Shown: positions 1-12,430, counted from the first letter of the stretch. The stretch is 64,000 nucleotides of DNA from Caenorhabditis remanei (GCF_010183535.1 NC_071331.1:17484001-17548000), one strand, 5' to 3'. Notes: generated by a model not told the origin, from the letters alone. Program-made: numbers and translations.

Positions 1-103
1 GAATTCAGATACGGAAAGCAGTGAATCCGAGGACGGTGACGTATTTTTAGGTGGAAAAACGACTAGAAGGAAACACCACGGGACGAATTCTACATTTATT
101 TAG
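1..103 (+). CDS. 3' end of an unidentified upstream gene (partial)
   Basis: An open frame starts at base 2 and runs from the window edge to a TAG stop at 101-103. It encodes 33 residues with an acidic, serine-rich stretch (DTESSESEDGD) followed by a basic stretch (TTRRKHH). An AATAAA signal lies 59 bases after the stop at 162-167, as expected for the end of a nematode transcript. The fragment is too short to assign to a family. Acidic-then-basic tails are common in nuclear proteins, but that is only a hint. The next gene's splice acceptor lies about 590 bases beyond the AATAAA, wider than typical Caenorhabditis operon spacing, so co-transcription is not indicated. Confidence 0.5.
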   Translation, partial: NSDTESSESEDGDVFLGGKTTRRKHHGTNSTFI

Positions 104-766
104 TTTATTTGTGAACGGGTATTAATAATCATATTGACTTGAATAACATAATCTTGGCTTGAATAAACATTTCTTCGAACAATGCTTCTTATAAACTGCG
201 AAAAATTGTTCCAACTACTATTTTCACTATGACTTGGAGAAGTTTATTTCTGCTCAATTAAAAAAACAGTTTTTTTTCCTTTTTTTAATGAATTCATGCT
301 TTTGCCACGGGCAGCTACGGTACGTAATTGTCTGCAGACATAGAATCTTACGACACATTGCGGACGCTGGGTCGACGCATGTCGTTTAAAAAAGAACTAT
401 CACTCGTGCCCGCGGCCGTCCAGACTCTGTGTTTTGTCGCCAATCGATAATTTCAGCTTCTTCAAATGAGCGAGGTTTTCTGAAAAGTGTTTCAGGTTAC
501 CGATTTTCAAATGAAACGCTTATCAGATTCGAGAAACGCAGAGTTTCAGGCTGTGACACGCGTGCATACAACACAATAAAGAAGACAATATTTCTCAATA
601 GTTTTTCAAACTTCTAATAATTTTTCTATTTCCAGAAATGTGGTTTCCGAGCAGCTATCAATTTGCATTGCACCACATCAATATAATGATTGTTCTTCTC
701 TGAATTGCTCTTTTCTTTTTAACGAGTTCCTTTGTTTTATCAAAAATTATTTTCAGAAATTCAGAA
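104..766. other. intergenic region upstream of the TASOR-like gene
   Basis: This holds the 3' untranslated region of the upstream gene and then unique sequence with no supported gene. A TTTCAG acceptor at 751-756 sits 10 bases before the next ATG. It is either a spliced-leader site or the end of a 5' untranslated intron. No core promoter motif could be assigned. Confidence 0.4.
162..167 (+). terminator. polyadenylation signal of the upstream gene
   Basis: A perfect AATAAA lies 59 bases downstream of the TAG at 101-103, a usual distance for a nematode 3' untranslated region. Confidence 0.5.
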
Positions 767-3700
767 ATGGATAAAAATAAACCGTTTGTGATACCGAAGA
801 AACGGAAAGTGGAGGTAGCACAGGAAGAAGTTGCTGAAGATACCTCTCCATCTCCTTCTCCCGATGTACCAGGTTTGTAATAGAGAGTCATTAATCAAAA
901 GCGTCTCTGTTACGATTTATTGGGTTTCTTCGGTCTGATTACGTTTTTCAACCTATGTTGATTACTTCACGTTGTTTTCAAACTTTGGATACTATTCGAC
1001 CTTTGGGTGTTGCAACGATGTCTATGCTGGAAACAATTTGTGACATGATAAAAAATAAAAAACAAAATTCTTACAATACGGCTATCTGTTTTTTTTTCTT
1101 TCCCTGCTTATGGTCTCCCAGTCTCCAAAAAAGAACTACAAGGAAATGCTTGATATCCTCTCACAAAACGAAAATGTTGAGAAATTTTTAAATTTAAGTT
1201 CATTAGAAATGTGTAAAGCTTCAGGAGCGTGTTTTAAACTATCTTTCGTTTGATAATGTTGAGAAATAAATAAAAAATTCTAATCCCGACTTAGAATTTC
1301 ACGCTGAAAAATAAAGTAATGAAGTTGTAGACCCGCAAATTTCTCAAAAATTTCCTTGCAGTTCTTTTTCGGAGACTGGGAGACCGTGCTGTTATAATAT
1401 AATTTACGATTTTTGTAAAACTTGATTTTTAAGGCATTCCCCTCCAACTTTTGAGCTTTCATAAACGTGCTATACATTAAGATAACGTCGCGATTGTGAG
1501 AAGTGTGCGGTTACAAAGTTAATTAATTTCTGTTCTATTAATAATGATAGATGTTTTCAAAAAGTTAGAAATTATTCTTTAACAAGATAGTTCTGCACAT
1601 AAAGCAGCATTCATTATAGATCTCGATTCGTTTACTGCGATCATTTATGATTAAATCTGTAATACAGTATGTTACGTTATCTCGAAACAAATTACAACCT
1701 GATTCATTGATTTTGTCATAAATAAAACGTATTTCGAATGGTCCACCTATTCGACACTGCTCGTTTTCGCGCATTCGCCGTAGTTCGTGAAATGCGGACC
1801 GGGTTACTGTAGGTTTTCATTTCATAAATTGCATCATCGTCTGCCCGACTGTTAGTTATTTGTTCATCATATTTTGCAGAAGGATACGAAATCAACGATG
1901 CAACTCCAGATGAAACGCAACAACTTCTCAATGATATTGCCAAGAAGAACACAAACAAGTCTGGTTGGTCGGAAGAATGCTGGAAATTCATGAAAGCTTC
2001 AAAAGTTCAAATGATTCGAAACCGGAAACTAGAGCAATCAGTCAGTTGTATTCTCACTCGGTGTTAATTAATTTCATTTTTCAGTTTGAGTCATACAAAC
2101 GAAAAAACAAAATCGAACAGGAAGTGTTAGAACATCGTGTTGTGTACGACGACGATGAAATCCAGGATATTGCTGAAAACGGTTTATCTGTAGAGAACGA
2201 CGGAATAATAGACATAGGAGATCCACGCCAAGGAGTGTTACTCTACACCTCCCCAGCTTTAGCTTACGCTGGCAGATACTTGTATACGAATATTCCGATC
2301 ATGGTTATGGTGTTCCGTACAGCCACAAACGGAAAACGAAATGAAATACCCTTGAGCTCAGGGAAAGCGCCTCCACCATCGAAAAATCACAGCTCCCACG
2401 GTTTGATGAGAACGGAGTTCAACACTATGAAATTTCATCGTTATCTACTCGTAATAACCCAGTTTTAATTTCATTGTTTAAATATTTGATTTCAGGAGCA
2501 TTGCATGGCTGGTGTCTATCACTATGAATACATGCCCAACACGAATAACGTATACAGATATCCATCAATGATATTGCCGCATGCAGTTATCACATTCCAG
2601 TTAGATATGACTAACCTACCGCCACTAAACTCGAAGAAGCCTAGTAAAATGTGAATACTATGATAAATATGGAACCGATTAGGAATTCAACATTTAAATA
2701 TGAAAACAAGGAAAATCACTCTATTAAGAAAGGGAAATTAGAGACTCTTGTATAATAGCTAATTACCAACATAAGATCTAATAACGCCCGGAATTACTTT
2801 GATAGTTATCAGGTTAAATTCAATTCTTCCGGTAATATTCTGTTTCTCTGTCACTTTCTTTTTATAATATCAATTTTTCAGCAATCGCTCACTACCCACC
2901 TTCCATATTGATGAAATCACTCCACATACTCTTATTTTCCCTCATAAAGACGTTACCGCTCATATTTGCGTTCCGCCGGTTTCAAAAGAAGTTCCATTTT
3001 TTTTGTAAGTGAATGGCATATAATATCACTCGCATATTTTTTTCTATTTTTCAGATACGACTCTACAGCAACTCCAGAATTCCGTAGTATAAATGATCTC
3101 AGACTATACGAGGAGCTTGAAATGCTCCGTACATCGGACTGTTTCGGCAAAATACTGAGTTCGAATGCAGTAGTTCTGACGAATCTTTCTATAGCCTCTC
3201 ATTACATTCTCCGTTTCTCAGAAGAGGACAAAAGCTTTGTTGATCGTATCAGAAAGTACAAAATGGTTCGCTGACATTCAAGATTTCGTAATTTAGTGAC
3301 GTTTGTTTCAGATGCTTGTGTGGACCAGATTTCCATTTACTGTGTTTTATCTCCCTCCTGGAGATGTTTCTGCAGAGTTTGGGTTTCCGTACGTACAGAA
3401 TTGCATGAACTTGATCGTTCACCGGGCCCAAATCGGTGATACAGGCGTACCAGTTCAGGAAAGATGTCAGGTTCAGAGCATGTTCTTCTCAGAAGAAACA
3501 CCAGATGAGCTGTCAAAGTTTTGGAATAAAGGCGAAGAGTATGACAATGAAATGTTCGTTTCGTATTTCCGTTTTCAAAAAATCGTAATATGAAAGTTGC
3601 AGACCCGAGGTTGATAATTTCGAAGATGGAGTTTACGAAGATGACTATGAAGACCCGGAGGCAGACTTACGTAGAGCAAGACAGGCTGAAGAAGCTCAGA

Positions 3701-6700
3701 GAAGAAGAGAAAGCCAGACTGAAGAAACGGAAGCATCGAGTGCAGATATAGATGCTAGAAAAAAAGAAGATGAAGACGTGAAGAGACTTTTAGCGCTTCC
3801 TCCCGAAGAAGTTAAAGTCACGGTTTTACACACTACACCAGTTGATCCTAATCTTCAGGGAGTTATAAAAACTGTAACGCATAAACCGAGAAAAAACCTC
3901 GTCTTAAAATGGACGGATCAAGCCGAGCTTAATACTACACCGCGTCCACTCGTCACTACAAGGTTCTTTGAAAATGATGCGAGTCCTCCTCATCATCTCG
4001 ACCGAGACGGACTATCATTCGATGAAAAACGAAAAAATGAAGAGGCGGTCGCACAACTGGTTGCAGAAAAGAATGAGCTCTTCAAGAATGCAATGTCCGG
4101 TAACAATCCTCGCAGAAATGATATGGAAGCGGGACAATCACCGTCTCAACAGGTGAGTTATCTGAAACAATCTTCACAGTTTTCTTATTATGAAAACTAA
4201 TTTTTCAGATGGCAACATCTCCAGCCAATACACATAGCAATGGATCTTCTCCGATGAGTCCTTTTGTGCCTTCTCCGGATCAGACGCAAAGTCCTCCGAA
4301 TTCATATAAGCAACCTCCTTCGAACTTCACTGCTAAACCGGTTCAGCCATCTCTATCAGCTCTCCCATTACCATCAAATTATTCTATGCCGCCTCCGCCA
4401 ATTACTAATGTTCGAACCCCACAAATCGGAGGTTTGGCACCGTCTCCACAGCTGCCACCAATGGGAGTTCCACCACCAAACATGATGCTCCCACCAACTA
4501 GTGTTCCACCTCCAAATTATCAAATTCCGCCGCCGCCAAGAATGTTGCCAACTTCAGTTCCCCCACCGAACAGAATGGTACCTCCACCAACTCTTCCACC
4601 GCCAGGACTTCTCACTCCAAGTTTGAGCAAAACCGTTCTTCCAACGTGTCTGGTCCCGAATTCTGGACCTCCACAAGATCCCAGAAAAGTTCAACAATCG
4701 AATTTGAGCACAAGCTTGATTATGCCTCCAACAGCTTCAACTTCTTCGCTAACGGCGACTAATGCGCTACCAAGTCCTGGTGCAGAGGAAAAAGGAGAGG
4801 AACCTATGGATGTAGACGAAGAGGATAGTTTTCAAACGGGCAGAGATTCAGATAGCAACGCACCTGTAGAACAAGAAGAGGAGAACGATATCCTTGTTTC
4901 GGTTTTCACACAATCGATACAAACTCCAAAACCTGTTTTAAAACCAGATTTAATTCCCGGAATTATTGCTAACGACATGTAAGTTCATTCATATAGATTG
5001 AAGAGTGATAATTTCACTTAGATTTAGGTCGAATGCGCCGAACATCCAACATCTAATCAATTTGAGTAATAAAAAACGTGAATCTCAAGACACTGACCTT
5101 CGATCGCAACCTCAAGTCAACTTTCCAATAAACAAGCCGAAACCTCCAGCAACTAAACAAGTCGTAAACGTTTTGGGTGTCGACGATGACTATGAGACTG
5201 AAGTTCTTTCGGAGAAAGAAGCTAGTAGTTCACAGGATATAGATTATAGGTAAACGTTTGAGTTAATATTTTCAGTTTATATAACTGATAAAAGTTTCTC
5301 GAAATATGTTTCCACTAATTGCAGAAAATTCGCCCCGGTGGCTTCTCGTCGTGACTCTCAGAATAGTTTCACAAAGGACCGTGATGATCGACTGAAGGAT
5401 GTAGACGATCGTTTCCAAGATATCCCAGTGCCAGATGGATCGCCAGGCTCAGAAAGTCGTAAGAAACAAAGTCAAAGTATGCAGGAAAAGTTGCGTGCCA
5501 TAAACAAAGTGGCCGAGAATAAGGTGCAGAATACAAATGAACATCTTGCGGTAAGAATAGTGTCAAGTTTTCAATGTTCACTTTCTCATTTTAGTATCAA
5601 GCTCAGATGGCGCTCACGGCTGAGCCCAAAAAGGAGCAAACCACAGCGCCACGTAAACCTAACAACAGCATGTTCCCAGCACTGTCCCAGTCCAGGTTCA
5701 CATCACAGGGATTAGTGCAAAATTCAACATTGCCTGAGCCGACACCAAGTGAACCTATTCGAGAACAAACGCCACCAAGATCGCCCAGTCCGATTTCATC
5801 ACCTCAAGTAGAGGATTACGTTCCGAAGACTTTCTTGAACACGTCGAAGCAACAAACATGTAAAATTGTACCAACTGAATCGGTATTGTTTTTCGGTAGA
5901 CGAAATGATTTATGTTTGTATTTTCAGAAAGAAGGGTATGAAACTTATCGTGGTGAGCGTCCAAGTTCCAGTTCTACAAAAAGTGAGTCTGCGAAAACTA
6001 ATACAAGAAATAGAAGAGATTATGACTCTGTCGAACCCGGTACTTCCGATAGAAAAGCAACAGAGACATGGGCTAATTTGATGAACAATCCAGTTAAACA
6101 AAAGGAGAAGTCTAAGCAACCTTCAAATATCGAATATGTCACATTAGATGATGATGGCGAAGAAGAAGGTGAATTACGGAGCGGAGAGAGTTCGAGCTCA
6201 ACGATGAACAGTTCAGCCCCAAAAAAGGTTTTGAGCTCTCTCGATGTGCCACCTGGAATAACAACACGTCATCGACCACAGGAAGGAAGTTCTTCAAGTT
6301 TCCAGGTCCTAAATTCATGAATTCTTTCACTTATCTCGATCAATTTTAGAATAATCGGCCGTTCACCAATCCGTCGCCAAGCTCAATGGTGTTTCTAGAT
6401 CACACTTATTCTAAACAAATCAACCAAAACAGAATGAGTGCATCAAACGATTACGCTGAAAAATGTGAGTAATGTTGTTATTTCAGTTGTAAATAAAAAC
6501 TATCTATTTAGTGACTGGATTTGTCGACAAAGACGCTGAGAATCTGTGCATCTTTATCGATCCAGAAATAAACGGCGACGCATTTGATCCCAATTGTATG
6601 AAAGCGACTGATCTCACTAGATTATTCAACCTTCTGAACAATGAGAATATGAAAAAGAAGCCATATTCGCCACGTGTACACTCGAAAGTTTTCGTTCATA

Positions 6701-7092
6701 AATGTTCAAGTACTGGTAACCTCAAGAAAAATAACTCGTTTGAACATCTTTTCAATATTAATACTGGACTTGTTCTAAGACTGCCTTCTCACTCATGTGA
6801 TCTAGATCCGAAAAAATCGGTAAGTCGTAGTTCTTTTTAAAAATATCTAATTTTGCGTGTCTTTGCAGTGTCTCGCGAGATGTGCAGCCGTTGTCACCAG
6901 AAAGTTGGAAGGAAAACGAGCGATTTTCTTGACCCACAGTAACTTGCGATTGGTGATAAAAGTATTCAACATTTTTATTTTTCAGAGTTCGACGAATACA
7001 GTCAAGATGGTCGCATGATGTTTGATAATAATGTTCGAGTCATGAGCATTCAACGATTTGAGCAAATGATTGCCGAAATCCGAGATACATAA
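767..7092 (+). CDS. TASOR-like protein with pseudo-PARP (DUF3715-type) domain
   Basis: Seventeen exons join in phase to 1465 residues: 767-872, 1880-2040, 2085-2450, 2496-2650, 2882-3004, 3055-3265, 3312-3553, 3603-4152, 4209-4978, 5028-5249, 5325-5550, 5595-5882, 5928-6305, 6350-6464, 6512-6819, 6869-6938 and 6986-7092. The N-terminus has a basic nuclear-localisation-like stretch (IPKKRKVE). Residues of about 90-265 resemble the pseudo-PARP region of TASOR, seen in DEIQDIAENGLSV, a GVLLYTSPALAYAG strand and MILPHAVITFQLD. The following 180 residues resemble the next conserved TASOR region. Residues of about 460-1265 are low complexity, with an acidic/basic part and a proline-rich part repeating TSVPPPN. 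The last 200 residues end in a fold like the TASOR C-terminal PIN-like domain (KRAIFLTH, then VRVMSIQRFEQMI). In vertebrates TASOR scaffolds the HUSH silencing complex; that role here is inference. The start follows a TTTCAG acceptor. Confidence 0.75.
1112..1385. repeat. fold-back (inverted) repeat in intron 1 of the TASOR-like gene
   Basis: The arm at about 1112-1148 (GGTCTCCCAGTCTCC..., then AAGAACTACAAGGAAAT) reappears as its reverse complement at about 1349-1385 (ATTTCCTTGCAGTTC..., then GGAGACTGGGAGACC) with few mismatches. About 200 unrelated bases separate the arms. This is the structure of a non-autonomous inverted-repeat element. No coding capacity is seen. Confidence 0.7.
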
Positions 7093-10000
7093 TTTATTCG
7101 TGTCATTTTCATTTCTTTGATTCCATTGTTATTTACATACCGGTCGCCTAAATACGCTTTTTTTTGTTGTTTTTCCCAACTTACCCTTCCGCTGGTATAT
7201 ACCTTTCCATGTAACTCCCAGTACCTTATTACCGCATTAGTGCTCATATCGAACCCCCAGTCCCATTAGACCTCATACCGAAGCTTCCTGGCCTCCTCTA
7301 TTGCCACCGCCCAATGCATCATACCGTAGAACCCTTTCTTATAATTCTTGCACAACAAAAAGCAGTTCCATTTCAAAATCCCTTCCAGTAAAACTTATTT
7401 GCCTCACCCCATTTTTAAATTTCCTCTATGAGTAAACATTGTTGTTAAGGTGTAGCTGCAAAATAGAAATCGAAAACAAGGGTGGATTGGAATCATTCGA
7501 TTCTTTTCCCATTTCAAGTGTTGTTTCGAAATTGAAAATGTCATTCGTGCTTTCGGCAGAACATGGTTCTACAGTTCAGGCAGAGGATAAAACCGATAAC
7601 TGATCCGATCTACTGGAAGAGATTGAAAAGTTGTCTAATTAGTTGATATTTTTTCTCGAAAAAAGATAATTAAAGTAAAACGTCCGTTTTTGTTTGTTTC
7701 AAAAGAAAGAAGCTATTTGCACTGCGAACTGTTGCTAATCTGTTGACGACGGGAGGTGACTCCATCAGACTCCTTCATTACTCTCTTCTTCTTCTTCTTC
7801 TTCTCGCCTTTTCGTGATCTATGATTGTTTCTGAGAGAGAGACAAATAGGCTCTTTCCCCTTCTTTTAATTTTCAACCTTTTCCTAAGATCAGTCCTCAA
7901 ATTGAATCGTTTCGTCACTTTTATTTATGGAAAGTTCGGAGAAAAAACCGATTGAACTTTTCGATGGCGTCTGAGTAGTACTGTATCTTTCTTTCACAAA
8001 CAACATTTTTTAGAAAGAATAATATAGTTTTAGCTGAACTCAAAACTCCTTTCGTCGTCATGAGCAGGAATAAAAATCTAACTTGTAAAAAAGAGACCTA
8101 CAGTAGGTACAGTGCCGGGAAAAAGTGTACGAACTTTGGTCGTTTTAGTTGAAATTGTCAACTTTGGAAGGGTGTTACGGTATTAATGATTGCTCCACAA
8201 AGCAAAATTATTTCTGAATCCAACAGAACAGAGGTAGAGCTTCATTTTTGTAGTTGACGACTTTTTTGTACGGGTACTCCTTAGAGAGTTATGATCATTT
8301 TAAGACGACAGCTCAAAAATCTCTATTTTGCACTGTAATTGGCCGATTTGAGGGAGAAATTACTTTGTAGATATGTTTTTTCCGTACAAAACCCGCACAA
8401 AATAGTTGTCAACCATAAAAATAAAGCTCTACATTGTGGTACAACCAGTAATACCGTAACACCCTCTCAAAGTTGGACAGTTTCAACTGAAAACGGCCAA
8501 AGTTCGGACTTTTGCACGGCACTGTAGCATGACATTCGTTTCTGTAGTTTTCAGCCAGATATGACTTATTTTGAGACTGAACCATCAAATGCCAAAATAT
8601 CTTTATTTTCTGTAGACCAGGAATTTCTGTAGACCAGGAGCGTAAACTTCATTATTGTAGTTGACATCTTTAACAATATAGTTTAACAATATTTCGAAGA
8701 CAAATTTTGAAGCGAAGAATCTCAATTTACAATGAATTGGAAATCTGATTACCGCGTTTTCGTTTCATCAATCTCAATTTGTATCGATTTTCCTAGGAAC
8801 AGAATACTTTCTGATGAGATTACTGTACTTCCCCTTCGTTTCTATTTGAAGTTTCGAAATCAGAAACTACAATAACCCGCTCTGGCGACAGAAGTAGAGA
8901 TCAAGAGTTCGAAAAGCTACGTTCTGGCAGAACAACCACAATTTATATCAAAATTTGAACTGATGGAAATTTCTGAACAATCCCCAATTTTTCTTGAACC
9001 GAATCGCCTTGAGATCAAAAAATCAAGAAACAGTTCCGTTTCTCACAGACAAATCCTGCTCCTTCATTTTTCAGATTTATTATTTTTATTGTTATTTATG
9101 TACCCTCCCACTCCTCCTCCCTTTCTTCTTTCTTCCTTCTTCCACTTTTCATTCATCTCAACCCGATCGGAATGCTTTCAAAACGAGACGCAGAGCTCCC
9201 TTCCGTCCTGTCCAACAGTCACTCCTCTCACCTCTTTTTCCCCTTTTACTTCTCTTCTCTCTTCGTCCCATTCGTACAAAAACATGCAGTTTCTGTACCC
9301 CTTTTCCCTCTTTTCGCACCTTTTCCCCACCATTTGAACACCTTTTTGGAGGATGATAAGAGTTCAGAAATCAGCTCTATATTGCGTGGGAAACTGTCTT
9401 TTTCTCTAGTTGATATTTGAATATCATTGTGTACCTTGTTTCGCAGGTGTTCTCTTTTGGGATCTTGCCGCGATGGAAATGTTGAATTTCTTGGAAGAGA
9501 CTCTGTCGTAGATTCCAACATATTTCTATTCCTATTAAAAGTTCCTCTAGATTTTCTAGATTTTTTTGTTTCAGAGGCATGACAGTCTCCTATAACTTGG
9601 ACGTCTCATCTGCCTCAATTTTCTCATTTCTTCGTCTTCAGCTGAGATGGAAAGGATCGATTTGGAAGTATCTTCTCAAAGTTTGTTTCTTTTGTTTTTC
9701 ATAAAAATAAATAAGTTAAGACCCATAATGAGTTCTGATAGGATTAATTTGAAAATTTGGAAAAAGAAAAAGAAGATTATGTGTATGATGTCTGCAATTT
9801 CACTATACGACTGACCGATGGTCAAAAGTTTCAAAATGACGAGTTGCAAAAGACGGAACATTTATCATTCTTTGGTGTTTGATCATTCAAGAGAAAAAAG
9901 CCTTGATCTAGAAGCATAGTCGTGAGGAACACGTGAAAGTCCTTGGTGAAAGGAAGGTCAGATTAGAAGATTGCTATTTCGAAAATAAGAAATGGGGTGC

Positions 10001-10127
10001 ACGTATTGTTTGATGTAATTTGATACATAGTATACCAGAACCCAGGAGAGTCAGTCTCGATTTTTTGCTAAATCAGTACTTATTCATCTCAAAAATGTGG
10101 GATTCGGATGAAGAAAAATTCAGATTT
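7093..10127. other. intergenic region between the TASOR-like and bestrophin genes
   Basis: It begins with the 3' untranslated region of the TASOR-like gene. It holds a CTT trinucleotide run near 7787-7804 and the inverted repeat at 8098-8527. Pyrimidine-rich unique sequence around 9080-9330 gives overlapping frames that are low-complexity artefacts. I see no convincing gene. Confidence 0.5.
8098..8527. repeat. inverted-repeat element (MITE-like), about 430 bp
   Basis: The left end (CAGTGCCG, then CGAACTTTGG and GGGTGTTACGGTATTA) matches the reverse complement of the right end (TAATACCGTAACACCCT, then CCAAAGTTCGG and CGGCACTGTAG). The match extends inward with scattered mismatches past 100 bases per arm. 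The open frame lying inside it at 8339-8527 is an artefact. The layout is typical of small non-autonomous DNA elements common in Caenorhabditis intergenic DNA. Confidence 0.75.
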
Positions 10128-12430
10128 ATGAGGGTTTGGGTGTGTTGTAAGACTCAGAAAACCTTCCTAAGAAAATTGGAATCAGGAAACCAACAACTGA
10201 TTCTCTCTCTCTTTAAGGAGCTAGTCATGTTCGTCATTGCTTTTGGCGTCGTCTCTTCAATCTATCGCAGCAATTTGATCATCGGTGAAAACACGCGAAA
10301 GTAAGTTCTCTTTGGCAATGATTAACCTTCAACCGGTCGGATTCAGAATCTGGGACAACTTCGCAGCTCTTTTCGATCAGACGATGGAATTCATCCCACT
10401 CACCTTCATGCTTGGTTTCTTTGTAACAATTATTGTACGAAGATGGAATGACATTTTTGCAAATCTTGGATGGGTTGATAAGTTAGTTTCCAGCTGTCAG
10501 CTAGGCTTTCACAAAAAAATTTCCAGCACAGCCATCACTATTGCAAATTACATTAGAGGAACTGATGATCGTACCCGAATGATTCGCCGAAATGTGATAA
10601 GGTATATGGTTTTGACTCAAGTCTTGGTTTTCCGAGACATCTCACTTCAAGTTCGTCGCCGTTTTCCCACTTTGGAATCTATTGTTTCGGCCGGTACAGT
10701 ACGATGCAATCATCGATTCATTACAAAGTTTTCATTTATCAGGTTTCATGCTAGAACACGAAAAGGAAGCACTTTGCAACGTGGCATGCAAATATTCCAA
10801 ATACTTTGTCCCAATTCAATGGAGTACTGGACTTCTAGTTGATGCGAGAGCCGAAGGAAAAATTGCAGCCGACCTTTTGATGAATGAGATTGGAAAGAAT
10901 ATTATTGAATTCCGAAAAGGATTGGCTCTTTTGAGTAACTACGATTGGGTTCCAATTCCGTTGGCTTATCCCCAGGTATGTCTCTACCGTAACCCACTTC
11001 TCTCACTTCATTCTTTTTCTAGGTCGTCTTTCTCGCAGTCCGCTCTTATTTCTTCATGGCTCTAATCGCTCGTCAATCCGTTCTTCTCGATGGAAAAGAA
11101 CCAGAACAGCCGAGTATTGTCAGTCAATTCCCATCAATATTTCTAGTCAACAATATAATTTTCCAGCTTTATCCGACAGTTCCATTTGTCATGTCTGTGC
11201 TTCAATTCATTTTTGTTGTCGGATGGATGAAAGTGGCTGAAAGTATGATTAATCCACTTGGAGAAGATGACGATGATTTCGAGTGCAACTTCCTGTTGGA
11301 TAGAAATTTGGCGGTGAGTTTTGGGAACTTTTTGATCGTTTTAATGTCTTTCATGTCAGATCGGATTGACTATTGTTGATGACTGCTACAATCAGATCCC
11401 GTCTGTGGAGAAAGATATGTTCTGGTGTTCTGATGTTGAACCACTCTACTCTGTGGATACTGCAATGATTCCGAAGAATCCTCAGATCGGATCGGCGGCT
11501 AATTATGAGTAAGTTTCCGGAATAATTAACATTTTATTTTATGCTGAGTTTCAGAGTGAAACAAGATGAAGAAGAAGTGATGATGATGCCTCATATGGAT
11601 GACGTAGATATATATGATTTCGAGTCAACAAACCATCTGATTCCAAGAAAAACATTCTCTGTTATCTCAATCCAACGCCCATTTGGAAGTCGTGCAAGTC
11701 TGGCGTCGAGAAAAAGAAGCATGATGTTCGACCAGTTAAGAGGACGGATGGCGAAGAAACAGTTAGTTTTTTTTACTTGTAAAATATTGAATCTATATAT
11801 TAAGGAATAAAAGCAACATGTTCCAAAACTCTGCATCCCAGGCAACCCTTCACTATAACTTCGAGTCGCAGGCACCAAGCGAGGTGAGAAAAACGAAGAT
11901 CAAAGCATTTGGAAACCGTCTGGACAGTATCTCAGATTAAAACAAACCTATAAATCTAGTGTCTGTCCAAAACACAAACGTATTCTGTTTACTTGAACGA
12001 CTTCACTTTCCAATCGTCTTCTCTTTCCAAAGTAACTTGATCTCTGTCCACGATCAAAACAAAGATTGAATCATTTGATAGAAAATGAAAATGAAAAACT
12101 TGCCTTACACTGACCAATATCTGTTTCAGATCAATCTCTCCACTCTTGAAATGTCAGCCCCGAAACGAAAGACGTCGACAGGAAAACTCGGATCAACTAG
12201 TGAGTCGAATCACTTTTTTCTCCGTATGTTTACCTCGTTCGTGTGCTGAAACTATTCATATAACCTTACCTCACCAGTAGTTTTTTGATGAATCGTGAAT
12301 CGAATATTGATAATTTTTAGACGTAGCCGAAGAGCAACACAAACTATCCGCAGAAGTTTTGCCAATTGTTCTGGAAGAAGATGAGGAGAAGTCGAGAATG
12401 TTGGAGAAAGACAGGAACAAATTTGGATAA
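10128..12430 (+). CDS. bestrophin-family calcium-activated chloride channel
   Basis: Eleven exons join in phase to 518 residues: 10128-10300, 10347-10481, 10527-10693, 10743-10975, 11023-11118, 11167-11313, 11360-11508, 11555-11761, 11814-11883, 12130-12199 and 12321-12430. The bestrophin core is clear. [18 protein letters not shown] matches the pore-neck helix with its Ile and two Phe positions. [24 protein letters not shown] and the calcium-clasp motif GEDDDDFE (acidic run at about residues 301-307) are in their family positions. The product should form a pentameric plasma-membrane anion channel. The C-terminal 170 residues are hydrophilic and probably cytosolic. The start at 10128 gives the usual distance to the first helix and lies just after a TTCAG; ATGs at 10020 and 10095 are alternatives. 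The N-terminus ([10 protein letters not shown]) differs from the usual MTVxY. The acceptor at 11812-11813 (AAAAG) is weak. Nematodes have many bestrophin paralogues, so no number is assigned. Confidence 0.9.

Noticed and set aside
8339..8527. 62-codon open frame between the TASOR-like and bestrophin genes
   Set aside because: It lies entirely inside the inverted-repeat element and reads across one of its arms.
9080..9340. Several overlapping Ser/Phe/Pro-rich frames on both strands
   Set aside because: They are translations of a pyrimidine-rich tract with no splice context or family resemblance.
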